Part shown: positions 1 through 8,551 of the stretch, piece by piece
Layout of the letters: every line of letters starts with the position of its first letter
Position numbering within the stretch: the stretch's first letter is position 1
Origin: PALSA-1180 sp964624625
GTDB taxonomy: Bacteria > Oederibacteriota > Muellerivitia > Muellerivitales > Muellerivitaceae
DNA: 64,000 nt
Reading direction: 5' to 3'
Assembly: GCA_964624625.1 (NCBI GenBank)
Contig: CAZUXW010000003.1
Coordinates: forward strand, 1-64,000
Notes under the pieces: model-generated
Databases searched by the model: none
What the model saw: the letters and a program-made list of their open reading frames with translations, nothing else
What the model was told of the DNA's origin: nothing
Made by a program: the position numbers and the translations under genes

Positions 1-1189
1 GATCCACCTTGACGCCGCCCATCATGTAATGGCAGGTGGGGCCCGTTTCCATGGGGACTTTGGTGATGTCCACGTCCGCCAATTGCTTGAACTGGTGGTA
101 CATGGAAGGGAGCTTTTTCTTGATGTCTTCCGCGCTGCGGCGGGAGGCGATATCCAGGTAGACGCCGCCGTGCTCGGTGCCCCGGCCTTCCTTGATCTCG
201 TTCCAAAGCGCGCGGGCGACCACGTCACGGCTCATCAGCTCGGGCGGCTTGCGCTCCTTGACCGTCTCCTCTTTGACGCCCTCAATGACAACCTTCTGGA
301 ACCAGGCGTTGGCCTCTTCCTCGGTCTCCGCGTATTTGCCCTGGTACTTGGGGGGGATGTACTTGAACATGAAGCGCTCGCCCTTGTTGTTCTTGAGAAC
401 CCCGCCCTCGCCCCGGACTCCCTCGGTGATCAGGATTCCCCTGACGGAGGGGGGCCAGACCATGCCCGTGGGATGGAACTGGATATATTCCATGTCCGCC
501 AATTCGGCGCCGGCTAAATAACAGAGCGCGAACCCGTCCCCGGCGCATTCCCAGGAGTTGGAGTTGACGAAGTAAAGCTTCCCGATGCCGCCGGTGGAAA
601 CCACGACCGACTTGGCCTTGAAAAGAACGGGGCGCCCTGTCTCGCGGAAATAGCCAAAGGCCCCGGCGATTCGTTCGCCGTCCTTGAGGAGGGCGTAGAT
701 GGTGCATTCCATATGGACATCAATCCCCGAATGGACTCCCTTGTCCTGGAGCGTGCGGATCAGTTCCAATCCGGTGCGGTCGCCCACATGGGCCAGGCGC
801 TTGTAGGTATGGCCGCCGAAATGGCGGACATTGATATTGCCCTTGCCGTCGCTGGTGCGGTCAAACACCGCTCCCCATTTTTCGAGTTCCTTCACCCGGT
901 CCGGAGCCTGTTGGGCGTGGATTTGCGCCATGCGCCAATGGTTGCCCAGGTTGCCGCCGATCATCGAATCCACGAAATGCTGCTGCCAGCTGTCGCGGGA
1001 ATCCACCGTGGCCAAGGCCGCCGCGATGCCGCCCTCCGCCATGACCGTGTGGGCCTTTCCCAAAAGGGATTTGCAGACCAGGCCCGTCTTACAGCCGGCA
1101 GCGGAAGCCTCAATGGCCGCCCGCAAGCCGGCCCCGCCGGCTCCGATGACCAATACGTCGTACTCGAAAGTTTGGTAGTTGTCGCTCAA
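1..1189 (-). CDS. sdhA: Succinate dehydrogenase/fumarate reductase flavoprotein subunit, C-terminus off the window
   Basis: Catalytic FAD subunit of complex II, oxidising succinate to fumarate. About 396 codons are present and the last ~200-250 residues lie beyond position 1. The N-terminus has the dinucleotide-binding stretch VLVIGAGGAGLRAA. Further on are the FAD-contact segment RHFGGHTYKR, the active-site motif HPTG and GPTCHYMMGGVKVD just before the edge. No ATG is available in frame. I place the start at TTG 1189 because AGGTGG lies six bases upstream; the nearby ATG is in another frame and stops after two codons. It follows the cytochrome gene by about 40 bp, so sdhC-sdhA is one operon. 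The iron-sulfur subunit sdhB would be expected to the left, outside the window. Confidence 0.93.
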   Translation of the reverse strand, partial: MSDNYQTFEYDVLVIGAGGAGLRAAIEASAAGCKTGLVCKSLLGKAHTVMAEGGIAAALATVDSRDSWQQHFVDSMIGGNLGNHWRMAQIHAQQAPDRVKELEKWGAVFDRTSDGKGNINVRHFGGHTYKRLAHVGDRTGLELIRTLQDKGVHSGIDVHMECTIYALLKDGERIAGAFGYFRETGRPVLFKAKSVVVSTGGIGKLYFVNSNSWECAGDGFALCYLAGAELADMEYIQFHPTGMVWPPSVRGILITEGVRGEGGVLKNNKGERFMFKYIPPKYQGKYAETEEEANAWFQKVVIEGVKEETVKERKPPELMSRDVVARALWNEIKEGRGTEHGGVYLDIASRRSAEDIKKKLPSMYHQFKQLADVDITKVPMETGPTCHYMMGGVKVD

Positions 1190-1230
1190 TTCATTCCACC
1201 TCGAAGAAATTATTGTTGATAAAACCGGTT

Positions 1231-2097
1231 TTAGTTCGACCCGCCGAAAATATGGCCGATGGAGTTAAGTCCCTGGAAAAAAGTGAAATGGGCGTCGTGC
1301 CAAACTCCCATGGCGCACATGCGGATGTAAAAATCGGTAAATCCAACCCAAAGCATGGAGACCAGGGCCCACTGCATATGTCGCTCGTTCAGTTTCGTGA
1401 CGACCCTCCAAAGGAAAAAGCGGAAGGGGTGGTTTTTCTTGACCCGGAGGAAATCCAGGCCCCCGCCCACCAAATGCCGGAAAGCATGGCAGCCCAGCGT
1501 ATAGCCCCCGAGAAGGTAGGCGTTCAACATCATCACCAGGGTCCCGACCCCGACGCCGAATTGGCGGGGCCCCGGGACGGAATGGTTATCCGGGCCGATG
1601 CCGTTGACGGGCCACATCATGGCCAACAGGGCGTCCCAGGATAGAATAAAGATGAATAGAATGGCGACATAAAGAAAATAGCGGTGCAGGTTTTGGAAAA
1701 TAAAAAACTTAGTTTCTCCCTCGTATTTGGCGCAACCCTCTCCCACCGCGCAGCCGGGAGGATCAAGGAAAACCGAACGGTAATAGGCCTTCCGGTAGTA
1801 GTAACAGGTTCCCCGGAAACCGGCTGGGGCCCAAAGAATCAGGAGGGCGGGAGACTGCAAAAGCGCCGGTAAAAACTTCAACCAATCAGGGTTGAAAAAC
1901 GGCGAAAACATGGGGGATAGGTAGGGGCCGTACTCATAATAGGCTTGACCGTTCGGCCCGAACGGGTGCAGACCAGCCCAGGTGGCGTAAATAATAAAGG
2001 AACCGAAAAGACATTGGTAAAATAACGGCTCTAGCCACCAGGCGTCCTTTCGCTGGGTCGCGAAAAGGCCTTTTTCCGTCTTTACGTCCATTGCCAT
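1231..2097 (-). CDS. sdhC: Succinate dehydrogenase cytochrome b-type membrane subunit (Sdh1-like, single anchor)
   Basis: Membrane anchor of complex II, 288 residues with about five hydrophobic segments. It is much longer than the ~120-residue E. coli-type SdhC. The segment FRGTCYYYRKAYYRSVF followed by the DPPGCAVGEGC loop matches what I recall of the large single-anchor cytochrome of the mycobacterial Sdh1 type. Several histidines in the later helices could ligate haem. The ATG at 2097 has GGAGGA six bases upstream. Gene order C-A, with B presumably next, agrees with Sdh1 operons. A 32-bp-arm inverted repeat separates it from the upstream ferredoxin reductase gene. Assignment to the subunit is firm; the Sdh1-type classification is by motif memory. 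Confidence 0.88.
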   Translation of the reverse strand: MAMDVKTEKGLFATQRKDAWWLEPLFYQCLFGSFIIYATWAGLHPFGPNGQAYYEYGPYLSPMFSPFFNPDWLKFLPALLQSPALLILWAPAGFRGTCYYYRKAYYRSVFLDPPGCAVGEGCAKYEGETKFFIFQNLHRYFLYVAILFIFILSWDALLAMMWPVNGIGPDNHSVPGPRQFGVGVGTLVMMLNAYLLGGYTLGCHAFRHLVGGGLDFLRVKKNHPFRFFLWRVVTKLNERHMQWALVSMLWVGFTDFYIRMCAMGVWHDAHFTFFQGLNSIGHIFGGSN

Positions 2098-2117
2098 TTC
2101 AATCCTCCGTGGATCGT

Positions 2118-2202
2118 AATTAGGAATTAGTATTTAGGAATTAGAAATTATTACGGCATGAAAAGATTTAAATTCCTAACTCCCAATTCCTAACTCCTAA
2201 TT
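2118..2202. repeat. Imperfect inverted repeat, TTAGGAATTAG dialect
   Basis: Two arms of 32 bp (2118-2149 and 2171-2202) agree at about 26 positions as reverse complements, with a 21-bp spacer. It fills the gap between the ferredoxin reductase stop and sdhC. It is built from repeated TTAGGAATT/TTAGGAGTT words, which also occur at 12650, 23042, 37003 and 51406. Confidence 0.8.
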
Positions 2203-2204
2203 TT

Positions 2205-3197
2205 TTAGAGTTTTAAGGAAGAGCTATGTCCAGGTTCCGCTTTTTCCCCGGGATTAATGTAGGTTTTGGAAAAATTAACCGCGATTGCCCCCTCCGCGAA
2301 CCCCGTCGCGATCAGGTCCAGCTTGCCCGGATGGGTCACGATGTCCCCCGCGGCGTAAATACCGGGAACATTGGTTTCCATCCTGTGGTTGACGGGAATC
2401 TTGTTCTTCTCCAGGTTGATTCCCCATTCCTTCAGGAAGGAAAGGCTGGCCTGAAAACCAAAATTGAGCACCACAAAATCCATCGGCAGGGTTTCCTCCG
2501 CCATGGTGTGATTCTCGTAAATCACCGCTTCCTCCACCTTGCCGTTGCCCTTGACGGTTTTGAGCTCGTGCCACAGTTTGACCTCAACCTTGGAGGCCTT
2601 TAGTTTTTGAACCGAGGACTCGTGGGCGCGGAATTCATCGCGCCGGTGGACCAGGGTGACCTTGGCGGCGATCGGCTCCAGCATCAAGGCCCAGTCCAGG
2701 GCCGAATCCCCGCCGCCCACGATCAGGACTCTCTTTCCCTTGAAGGGTTCCATGGAAAGAACTCCATAGTTCACTCCCTTCCCCTCGTAAGGAACCAGCT
2801 CGGGATTCGGGTGTTTTTTCGGAGTAAAGGATCCCATCCCGAGGGCCAACACCACCGCCTTGGTGTAATGCTTCGCCCCCTTGTCGGTGGTCATTTCAAA
2901 CACGTTGTCCGCGGGACGCTTGACCAAAGTGGAAACTTTCTCCCCCAAGATGATGTTGGGGTGGAATCTCATCAGCTGTTCTTCCAGGTCCTGAACGAGT
3001 TTTTTACCCGAGACGCGGGGAAACCCGGCCACGTCAAATATATCCTTTTCGGGGTACATGGCGGAAACCTGGCCGCCGAGAGCCTCCATGGAATCGATGA
3101 TCTTGCATTTCATGCCCCGCAACCCTGCGTAAAACCCGCCGAACATGCCTGTCGGTCCGGCCCCCACGATCGTGACGTCGAATATTTCCTCAGCCAT
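2205..3197 (-). CDS. Ferredoxin--NAD(P)+ reductase, thioredoxin-reductase-like (YumC type)
   Basis: Soluble flavoprotein of 330 residues, the normal length for the TrxR-like ferredoxin reductase family, which moves electrons between reduced ferredoxin and NAD(P)H. The FAD site GAGPTGMFGGFYAGLRG is at the N-terminus, GGQVSAMYPEKDIFDVAG follows near residue 42, the pyridine-nucleotide site GGGDSALDW sits near residue 162, and the C-terminal FAD motif is AAGDIV. The redox CxxC of true thioredoxin reductases is absent, which separates this family. ATG 3197 has GGAGGA five bases upstream. It lies between the four-cluster ferredoxin and the Sdh genes, so the ferredoxin next door is a plausible partner. 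Whether NADH or NADPH is preferred cannot be read from the sequence. Confidence 0.9.
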   Translation of the reverse strand: MAEEIFDVTIVGAGPTGMFGGFYAGLRGMKCKIIDSMEALGGQVSAMYPEKDIFDVAGFPRVSGKKLVQDLEEQLMRFHPNIILGEKVSTLVKRPADNVFEMTTDKGAKHYTKAVVLALGMGSFTPKKHPNPELVPYEGKGVNYGVLSMEPFKGKRVLIVGGGDSALDWALMLEPIAAKVTLVHRRDEFRAHESSVQKLKASKVEVKLWHELKTVKGNGKVEEAVIYENHTMAEETLPMDFVVLNFGFQASLSFLKEWGINLEKNKIPVNHRMETNVPGIYAAGDIVTHPGKLDLIATGFAEGAIAVNFSKTYINPGEKAEPGHSSSLKL

Positions 3198-3310
3198 GGC
3201 ATCCTCCCGATTTCACTGCGATTTTTGGAACAAACTGGCTTGGTTGAAGCAAAAACTTTAACCCGGCGAAACGTTCTTCTTTATGATCTAAAACATAGAA
3301 GGCCTTCAAA

Positions 3311-3337
3311 CAAAAAAAACGAACCCGAGGTTCGTTT
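3311..3337 (-). terminator. Rho-independent terminator behind the ferredoxin gene
   Basis: On the minus strand AAACGAACC, a three-base loop and GGTTCGT are followed directly by a run of seven T residues. It sits about 40 bp downstream of the ferredoxin stop codon. Confidence 0.75.
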
Positions 3338-3377
3338 CCATAGCTGACAACGGCTGGCTGAGGACTGCGAACGGGGG

Positions 3378-3866
3378 TTAGCGGTTCGGTTGGAAACTCA
3401 TCAGTTCCGCCGGACGGGCTATGGTGATGCTTTCCTTGATGCAGACGGTCTCGCAAAGCTTGCAGCTGACGCACTTTTTCTCGTCCACAACGGCGATCTT
3501 GAAAAATTCGGGGTGGTCGGTCCGGGGCTGCATGGAGATGCAATCAAAGGGGCAAATATCAACGCAGAATTCGCAGGCGGTGCAGGTCTCCGGATCCACC
3601 TTGGCCTTGGGGATCGCCAGGGGCTTTATCTTTTTTACCGTCTCGCCCTCGGGATTGATGATGGCCTCGACGGGGCAATGGATGCCGCAGACGCCGCAGT
3701 CGATGCAAAGGGCCGGATCGATGTGGAACATGGCTTTTTTTTCGCCGGCGATGGCCTCCGTTGGGCACTTCACCGCGCAGAGGGTGCAGCCAATGCAGTT
3801 GTCGAGAATGACATGCGGCACGATGAAACCTTTCATATTCGCGGGGAAGCGTTTGCGGCGGCCCAC
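3378..3866 (-). CDS. Four-cluster [4Fe-4S] ferredoxin-like protein
   Basis: Small cytoplasmic electron carrier with four cysteine motifs in a row: CIGCTLCAVKCP, CIDCGVCGIHCP, CTACEFCVDICP and CVSCKLCETVC. Each has CxxCxxCxxxC spacing, enough for four [4Fe-4S] clusters. At 162 residues it is a double-dicluster (polyferredoxin-like) protein rather than a standard 2x[4Fe-4S] ferredoxin. The first start in frame is GTG 3866, with AAGGA only three bases upstream; ATG 3836 (MKGFIVPHVI) is an alternative without a clear ribosome site. The gene lies directly downstream of the 2-oxoacid:ferredoxin oxidoreductase pair and upstream of the ferredoxin reductase, so it is the likely acceptor or relay between them (inference from context). 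Confidence 0.85.
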   Translation of the reverse strand: MGRRKRFPANMKGFIVPHVILDNCIGCTLCAVKCPTEAIAGEKKAMFHIDPALCIDCGVCGIHCPVEAIINPEGETVKKIKPLAIPKAKVDPETCTACEFCVDICPFDCISMQPRTDHPEFFKIAVVDEKKCVSCKLCETVCIKESITIARPAELMSFQPNR

Positions 3867-3981
3867 GAATCCTTCATCGCCCTCGACCTGATGAAATTCT
3901 TCCGCAGAAATTCATGGTTTGGTTAAGGGCTGAATCCTTTAAACAGCCTGATCAACGGGAAGCATTTTACCCAAAAGGCCC

Positions 3982-4022
3982 GGAAAAAGAAAAGGCCCTT
4001 CTCGTTTCCAAGAAAGGCCTTT
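3982..4022 (-). terminator. Probable terminator downstream of korB
   Basis: On the minus strand AAAGGCC pairs with GGCCTTT, an inner TTCT/AGAA pairing extends the stem, and TTTTCTTTTT follows. It lies about 70 bp past the korB stop, before the ferredoxin gene. Confidence 0.6.
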
Positions 4023-4023
4023 G

Positions 4024-4086
4024 TCAGGTTCTAGGTGTTAGGTTTCAGGGCCTGGCAAGCCCTGATAGCTTGTGCCTGGCGCCTGA
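4024..4086. repeat. AG-rich intergenic repeat, CAGGTTCTAGGTG dialect, with small hairpin
   Basis: The stretch between korB and its terminator consists of GGTTCTAGGTGTTAGGTTTCAG-like words. It includes a seven-base stem TCAGGGC/GCCCTGA (4045-4065). The style resembles the repeat at 14278-14325 and the other intergenic repeats here, but the sequence differs. Confidence 0.5.
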
Positions 4087-4088
4087 TT

Positions 4089-4982
4089 TTAGATGTACTC
4101 TTCGATCAACTTTTTGCGCTGATCCTTCGTTAAACCCAGCTTCTGGATCTTCGCCAAGCCCTGACCCTGCAAAGCCGGGTCCGCGGCGTCGATGGAAGGC
4201 TGGGGATTCGGGTTCTTATAGAAAACACCGATCGGAATCTGGGTTCCCCATTCCTTGGAGCGCTCCATTCCCGTGGCCCAATCGCCGGGGTTGTGGCCCT
4301 TGTCTTCCAGCTTGTAAACGCGCTCCTTGAACCAGCCAAAGGTGTTCTGCTTGTTGAAGGTGACGCAGGGGCTGAAAACGTCGATAAAGGCGAAGCCGGG
4401 ATATTGAATGGCCTGGGTATAGAGGCTCTTCAAATGGTTGATGTCGCCGGAAAATCCGCGGGCTACGAATCCGCAGCCAGCCGCCAAGGCCAAGGCGATG
4501 GGATTGAGCTGGCCTTCCGGGTTTCCGTTGGGCGTGGACTTGGTCTTCATGCCCGGCTCGGAAGTCGGGGAAGTTTGACCGGTGGTTAATCCATAAATTT
4601 CATTGTCCATGACGATGTAGGTCATGTTGACGTTGCGGCGCATGGAGTGGATGAAATGGCCTTGGCCGATGCCGAAGCCGTCCCCGTCGCCGCCGCAGGC
4701 GATGACGGTCATCTCATGATTGGCCATCTTGGTGCCGGTCGCGACCGGCAAGGAACGGCCGTGCAGGGAATGCATGCCGTAGGATTTGAAGAATCCCGGC
4801 AGGTTGGAGGAGCATCCGATGCCGGAAACCACCATCAACTTCTCATTCGGGATGCCCAGTTCCGCCACCGCACGCTGAAGAACGGTCAGAACACCGTAAT
4901 CCCCGCAGCCCGGACACCAATCCGGCGGTACTTCCGGTTTGTATTGCTTAGCTTCTCTCGCTACCAATGTCGCTGTCGTCAT
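4089..4982 (-). CDS. korB: 2-oxoacid:ferredoxin oxidoreductase, beta subunit (TPP-binding)
   Basis: Thiamine-diphosphate subunit of a 2-oxoglutarate- or related 2-oxoacid:ferredoxin oxidoreductase, which decarboxylates the oxoacid to acyl-CoA and reduces ferredoxin. It has 297 residues, usual for KorB. The [4Fe-4S] ligands expected of the family are visible: C23 and C26 in CPGCGDYG, C57 in GIGCSSN and C206 in FSPCVTFN. The diphosphate motif is GGDGDGFGIG (97-106) with the partner MDNEIYG near residue 125. ATG 4982 is preceded by GAGGAGG. It follows korA by about 40 bp on the same strand. The exact oxoacid is not certain; KorAB architecture favours 2-oxoglutarate. Confidence 0.9.
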   Translation of the reverse strand: MTTATLVAREAKQYKPEVPPDWCPGCGDYGVLTVLQRAVAELGIPNEKLMVVSGIGCSSNLPGFFKSYGMHSLHGRSLPVATGTKMANHEMTVIACGGDGDGFGIGQGHFIHSMRRNVNMTYIVMDNEIYGLTTGQTSPTSEPGMKTKSTPNGNPEGQLNPIALALAAGCGFVARGFSGDINHLKSLYTQAIQYPGFAFIDVFSPCVTFNKQNTFGWFKERVYKLEDKGHNPGDWATGMERSKEWGTQIPIGVFYKNPNPQPSIDAADPALQGQGLAKIQKLGLTKDQRKKLIEEYI

Positions 4983-5022
4983 AATTTCCTCCTCAGGTTG
5001 TCCCCTTGCGGGGGATGAATGA

Positions 5023-6846
5023 TTAGTGAGCGGAAGCCGTCGTCAACACCCCAGGTCCCGGAGGATGAGGAGTGCGCCAACCAGGCTCGATCGATTGAGA
5101 CTCGACCAAAGCTTTTCCCTTTATGACTTCCTTGATGCCCTCGACGATGTGTTTCGGCTCGAAGGGTTCGCCGTCGTATTTACGGACATTGCCGTGGGCC
5201 GTGATGCCTGTTTCGGCGCGCAGATGGCGGGCGAACTGACCCGACTTGTTCATCTCCACGACGATGATCTTTTTCTTATTTTTCAACAGGTCGGTGATTT
5301 CCTTTTCCTGGAAAGGAATCAGGTACTTGACCGAGAGGTGGTTCACCTTGATTCCCTCTTTATTCAAGCGTTCAATGGCTTCGCTGGCGGCGCCATAAGT
5401 GGAGCCGTAGGTAACCACGGTGGTGTCAGCGTCCGCCGGGCCTTCCAAAACCGGTTTGGGAAGGGCGGCCAAAACACCCTGCATTTTGCGTTCGCGTTTG
5501 TCCACCACCCGCTTGCGGGTGACGGGATCGGTGTAAACATCCGAGATCGTAACGCCGTCGTCATCGTGTTCATCGGTGGCCGAGACATACAAGTGGTTCG
5601 GCAGTCCGGGGATCGCCCGGGGAGAAACGCCCGAGGGAGTATCTTTATAACGCAGGTAGGACTTCGGTTTACCGTCATCCTCAAAGATCATTTCGCCCCG
5701 ATCGATCTTGAACTCGCGGTCCAAGAAGGATGTTTCCAGGGTCATATGACCTTCGCTCATTAAAAGATCCGAGAGGATCAGGACCGGCATCTGGAACTTC
5801 TCGGCGTAGTTGAAGGCTTCTTCCATCGTGTTGTAGCAATCGGCGATGGAAGTGGGGGCGATGATCACGCGCTGGAAGTCTCCCTGGGAGGCTCCGATCG
5901 CCTGGTTCAAGTCGCCTTGTTCCTGCTTGGTCGGAAGTCCGGTGGAAGGTCCGCCGCGCATGACGTTGATCATGACGACTGGGATTTCCATGATGGAAGC
6001 CATACCGATCGCCTCGGTCATGAGGGCGAATCCCCCGCCCGAAGTGGCGCACATGGCGCGCACGCCCATTTGGCCGGCGCCGATGGTCATGTTGGCGACG
6101 CCGATCTCATCCTCAACCTGACGGACGCAGATGCCCAATTCCTTGCCATGGCCTGCCATCCAGTGAAGAACTCCCGTCGCCGGGCTCATGGGATAAGCGC
6201 AATAGACCTTGCAGCCGGCGTTGGCGGCGCCAAGCGCGAGCATATTGTTTCCATGGACCATGGCCAGCTTGGCCGGGGTCTTTCCGAGAGGGTTCGCGAT
6301 TTTTTTGTAAGTCTTGACCGCGAAATCGAACCCCGCCTTGGCCGCGTCAATGTTCGCCTTAACGACCTGGGGTTTCTTCTTAAAGGTGTGCTCAAACACG
6401 GAGGAGAGGGACTCGAATTCCAACCCAAGCAACCCCGTCAAGGCTCCGAGAGCCACGGTGTTTTGCATGATCGGAAGGGCGTCTTTACCCGCCAACTCAA
6501 AAACAGGAAGGGGGCAGAGCTGCACGCCCTCGGGAGCCTTGCCTGGCTTGACCTTGTCGCCGTTATAAACACAGAGACCGCCGCTTTTGAGTTCCTGCAG
6601 ATGGCGGTCCATCGAATCCTGGTTCAAGGCGATCATGGCGCCCACTTGGTCGCCGACATTAGTGACTTTTTTGGTGGAAATGCGCTGGCGGATCCAGGAA
6701 TGCCCGCCGCGGATCAGGGATTGATAGCTGGTGTAAACATAAACATGCAGGCCTTGCCGGGCGCTGGCGAGAGCCAAGTTATCAGCCGTGGAAGCGCCTC
6801 CGTCTCCGGCCGCTCCGCCGATTCCAATAATAATTTCATTTTCCAT
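5023..6846 (-). CDS. korA: 2-oxoacid:acceptor oxidoreductase, fused gamma-alpha subunit
   Basis: Partner of KorB, 607 residues. The N-terminal ~190 residues (start MENEIIIGIGGAAGDGG) are the gamma-type domain, and residues ~200-600 form the alpha subunit. The alpha part includes YPMSPATGVLHWMA, the segment VRQVEDEIGVANMTIGAG and a C-terminal VEMNKSGQFARHLRAETG, all typical of KorA proteins that carry gamma and alpha on one chain. ATG 6846 has GAGGAGG about eight bases upstream; an in-frame TTG at 6864 overlaps that ribosome site and is less likely. The pair korA-korB is a two-gene operon ending at the hairpin near 4000. No delta-type ferredoxin subunit is fused, but the four-cluster ferredoxin downstream could serve. 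Confidence 0.92.
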   Translation of the reverse strand: MENEIIIGIGGAAGDGGASTADNLALASARQGLHVYVYTSYQSLIRGGHSWIRQRISTKKVTNVGDQVGAMIALNQDSMDRHLQELKSGGLCVYNGDKVKPGKAPEGVQLCPLPVFELAGKDALPIMQNTVALGALTGLLGLEFESLSSVFEHTFKKKPQVVKANIDAAKAGFDFAVKTYKKIANPLGKTPAKLAMVHGNNMLALGAANAGCKVYCAYPMSPATGVLHWMAGHGKELGICVRQVEDEIGVANMTIGAGQMGVRAMCATSGGGFALMTEAIGMASIMEIPVVMINVMRGGPSTGLPTKQEQGDLNQAIGASQGDFQRVIIAPTSIADCYNTMEEAFNYAEKFQMPVLILSDLLMSEGHMTLETSFLDREFKIDRGEMIFEDDGKPKSYLRYKDTPSGVSPRAIPGLPNHLYVSATDEHDDDGVTISDVYTDPVTRKRVVDKRERKMQGVLAALPKPVLEGPADADTTVVTYGSTYGAASEAIERLNKEGIKVNHLSVKYLIPFQEKEITDLLKNKKKIIVVEMNKSGQFARHLRAETGITAHGNVRKYDGEPFEPKHIVEGIKEVIKGKALVESQSIEPGWRTPHPPGPGVLTTASAH

Positions 6847-7110
6847 TGAAAACTTCCTCCTCAAAATTAATAAATAAGTCGCAAAACCGCCGGGGATTTA
6901 AGTCCGTCATTTCTCAAGTTCATCCGTTTTGGCGAGAAAATGACTCGTCCCGCCTTTTGTTGGATTCGGAATGCATCCTCAACCTTGGCAGGAAAAGCAT
7001 GATACCCGTTGGAGCTTGGAATTCGCAACACTTTTGAGGAATAACCAACCTGGAAAATCATTAAAATGAAGGGTATTTCAGCGGGTTGAAGTTCCCCGGA
7101 AGCGGTGATT

Positions 7111-7546
7111 TTATGAAACTTTTACCGCTATTTTCCCGAAAAAGTTCCGGTCCAACCTGCATTGTTGGGCTTCCTTGGTTTGGTCCAGTGAAAAAATTTT
7201 ACCCACCACTGGTTTCAAACGGCCTTCTTCCGCCCATTGAACGGCTTTTTTCAACCCGGCCAAGGACTCCATGTAATTGCCGAAGATCGACCGGTTTTTA
7301 GAAAACAGAGCCCCCAGGTTCAAGTTGATGTCCGGCCCCGAGGTGGATCCGCAGTTCCCCAACCGTCCCCCGGGAGCCAGGCAGCGGAGGGATTGGACAA
7401 AAACTTCAGGGCCAATAGGCTCAAAGGCCTCCTCGACGCCCTGGGCGGTTAATTCCCCCCGCCCAAGCCCCGGGCTCGGGCGACGGCAGGTCCAGGGATT
7501 TTAAAACTTCAAAACCACCCTGTTGTTCGAAAACGACGGCTTTCAT
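7111..7546 (-). pseudogene. Decayed zinc-free MDR/quinone oxidoreductase with internal deletion and frameshift
   Basis: ATG 7546 opens MKAVVFEQQGGFEVLKSLDL.., a textbook N-terminus of NADPH:quinone oxidoreductase-type MDR proteins, running for about 27 residues. The frame then changes, and from about 7450 the conserved C-terminal third of the same family appears: FVQSLRCLAPGGRLGNCGST, then GRLKPVVGKIFSLDQ, ending at 7111. Roughly 190 residues that should lie between, including most of the Rossmann domain, are missing. The two remnants are in different frames. It begins six bases after the stop of the upstream gene and has no ribosome site. I read it as a recent pseudogene; a sequencing or assembly deletion would look the same. 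Confidence 0.8.
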
Positions 7547-7552
7547 GGGGGG

Positions 7553-8434
7553 TTATTTCGACGCCTCGGCGTTGTCCAGGAGGGCGGTGGATTTGGCCTG
7601 GTCCAGCTTTAAACCTTTTCCATAAACCTCAACCGCGACCAAACCCTTGCCCCTGGCGTAGTAGGAAATAATGGTGGAGGATTTTGTTTTTTCCGTGACG
7701 ATGACGCAATCCGGGTAGATTTTTTGGTAGACCTGGGCCTGTCCAAAGGAAGCCTTAAAATAATTTCCCCCGCCCATCCAGCGGGCAACCGCCCCCTTGG
7801 CTGGAAATTGAAAAACAAAGTCATCGGTAAGGGCCTGGTCGTCCGTGAAGGTATGGGTGACCTTGCCGCCCGAAAGGGAGTATTTTTCCAAAACGGTTTT
7901 CCCCTGATCATTGACTTGAAATGTGGCCTGAAGGGATCCGTCGGACGACGTTTCCTGGGCCAGGCATTCCACGGACCGGATTTTTTTCGCTTCCTCCCCG
8001 GGGGCCGCCTTTAAATACTCATAGGACCACTTCGTCCCCTTGAGGGTGGGAAAATACTCGGCGAATAGCCCCAGTGACGCAACCGGAACAGCCGCGGCAT
8101 TTTTCTTGGTTTCCGGGGAGGGAGTTGGGGTTAAGGCCGCCGCCGCCATGGTCGGAGTGGGAACGAGGGCGGGGGTTTTCACAACCGCGGGGGTCGGGGT
8201 GGATTGGGATTCGTCCAAAACCTTGAGGATGGACTGGGCTTGGGCGGAGGGGCCCGTCACGGCGTTGGAGGCGGCCGGCAACGACACGGGGGTCAGTTGG
8301 TCCAAGTCCAAGGGGGGGGGCAGAACGTCCATGCCGTCGCCTGTATTCAGCGGCACGGGAGGTTTCAATTCGTCGGCCCAGGCGCTTGGCATCCACAGGA
8401 GAATGATCGCGAGGCATATTAAGTTTCGATACAT
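7553..8434 (-). CDS. Secreted protein of unknown function with Pro/Thr linker
   Basis: From ATG 8434 (AAGGGG about eight bases upstream) the protein has a clear signal peptide, MYRNLICLAIILLWMPSAWA. A ~100-residue low-complexity linker rich in Pro, Thr, Ala and Val follows. The C-terminal ~150-residue domain starts FAEYFPTLKGTKWSYEY and ends YYARGKGLVAVEVYGKG. That domain resembles periplasmic lipoprotein domains that begin FP...GT.W.Y, but I do not recognise a named family. An earlier start at 8467 would add eleven residues before the signal peptide and is unlikely. It is divergent from the beta-barrel gene at 8566, with a shared 131-bp promoter region. Export to periplasm or envelope is the only function I can support. 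Confidence 0.75.
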   Translation of the reverse strand: MYRNLICLAIILLWMPSAWADELKPPVPLNTGDGMDVLPPPLDLDQLTPVSLPAASNAVTGPSAQAQSILKVLDESQSTPTPAVVKTPALVPTPTMAAAALTPTPSPETKKNAAAVPVASLGLFAEYFPTLKGTKWSYEYLKAAPGEEAKKIRSVECLAQETSSDGSLQATFQVNDQGKTVLEKYSLSGGKVTHTFTDDQALTDDFVFQFPAKGAVARWMGGGNYFKASFGQAQVYQKIYPDCVIVTEKTKSSTIISYYARGKGLVAVEVYGKGLKLDQAKSTALLDNAEASK

Positions 8435-8551
8435 GGAACGGCCCCTTTGACGGAATGGTTGGAACACAAGAAGAACGGCTTCAATGCCCGAAAATTATAT
8501 CCCCCGTTGTTTAAAAAGTCACTTTGAACGGGGAGCCGGATAAACCCATGC

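Noticed and set aside
5917..6849. Plus-strand open frame of 310 codons opposite korA
   Set aside because: Antisense of a conserved enzyme with all motifs on the minus strand; the His/Gly/Arg-rich product is a shadow.
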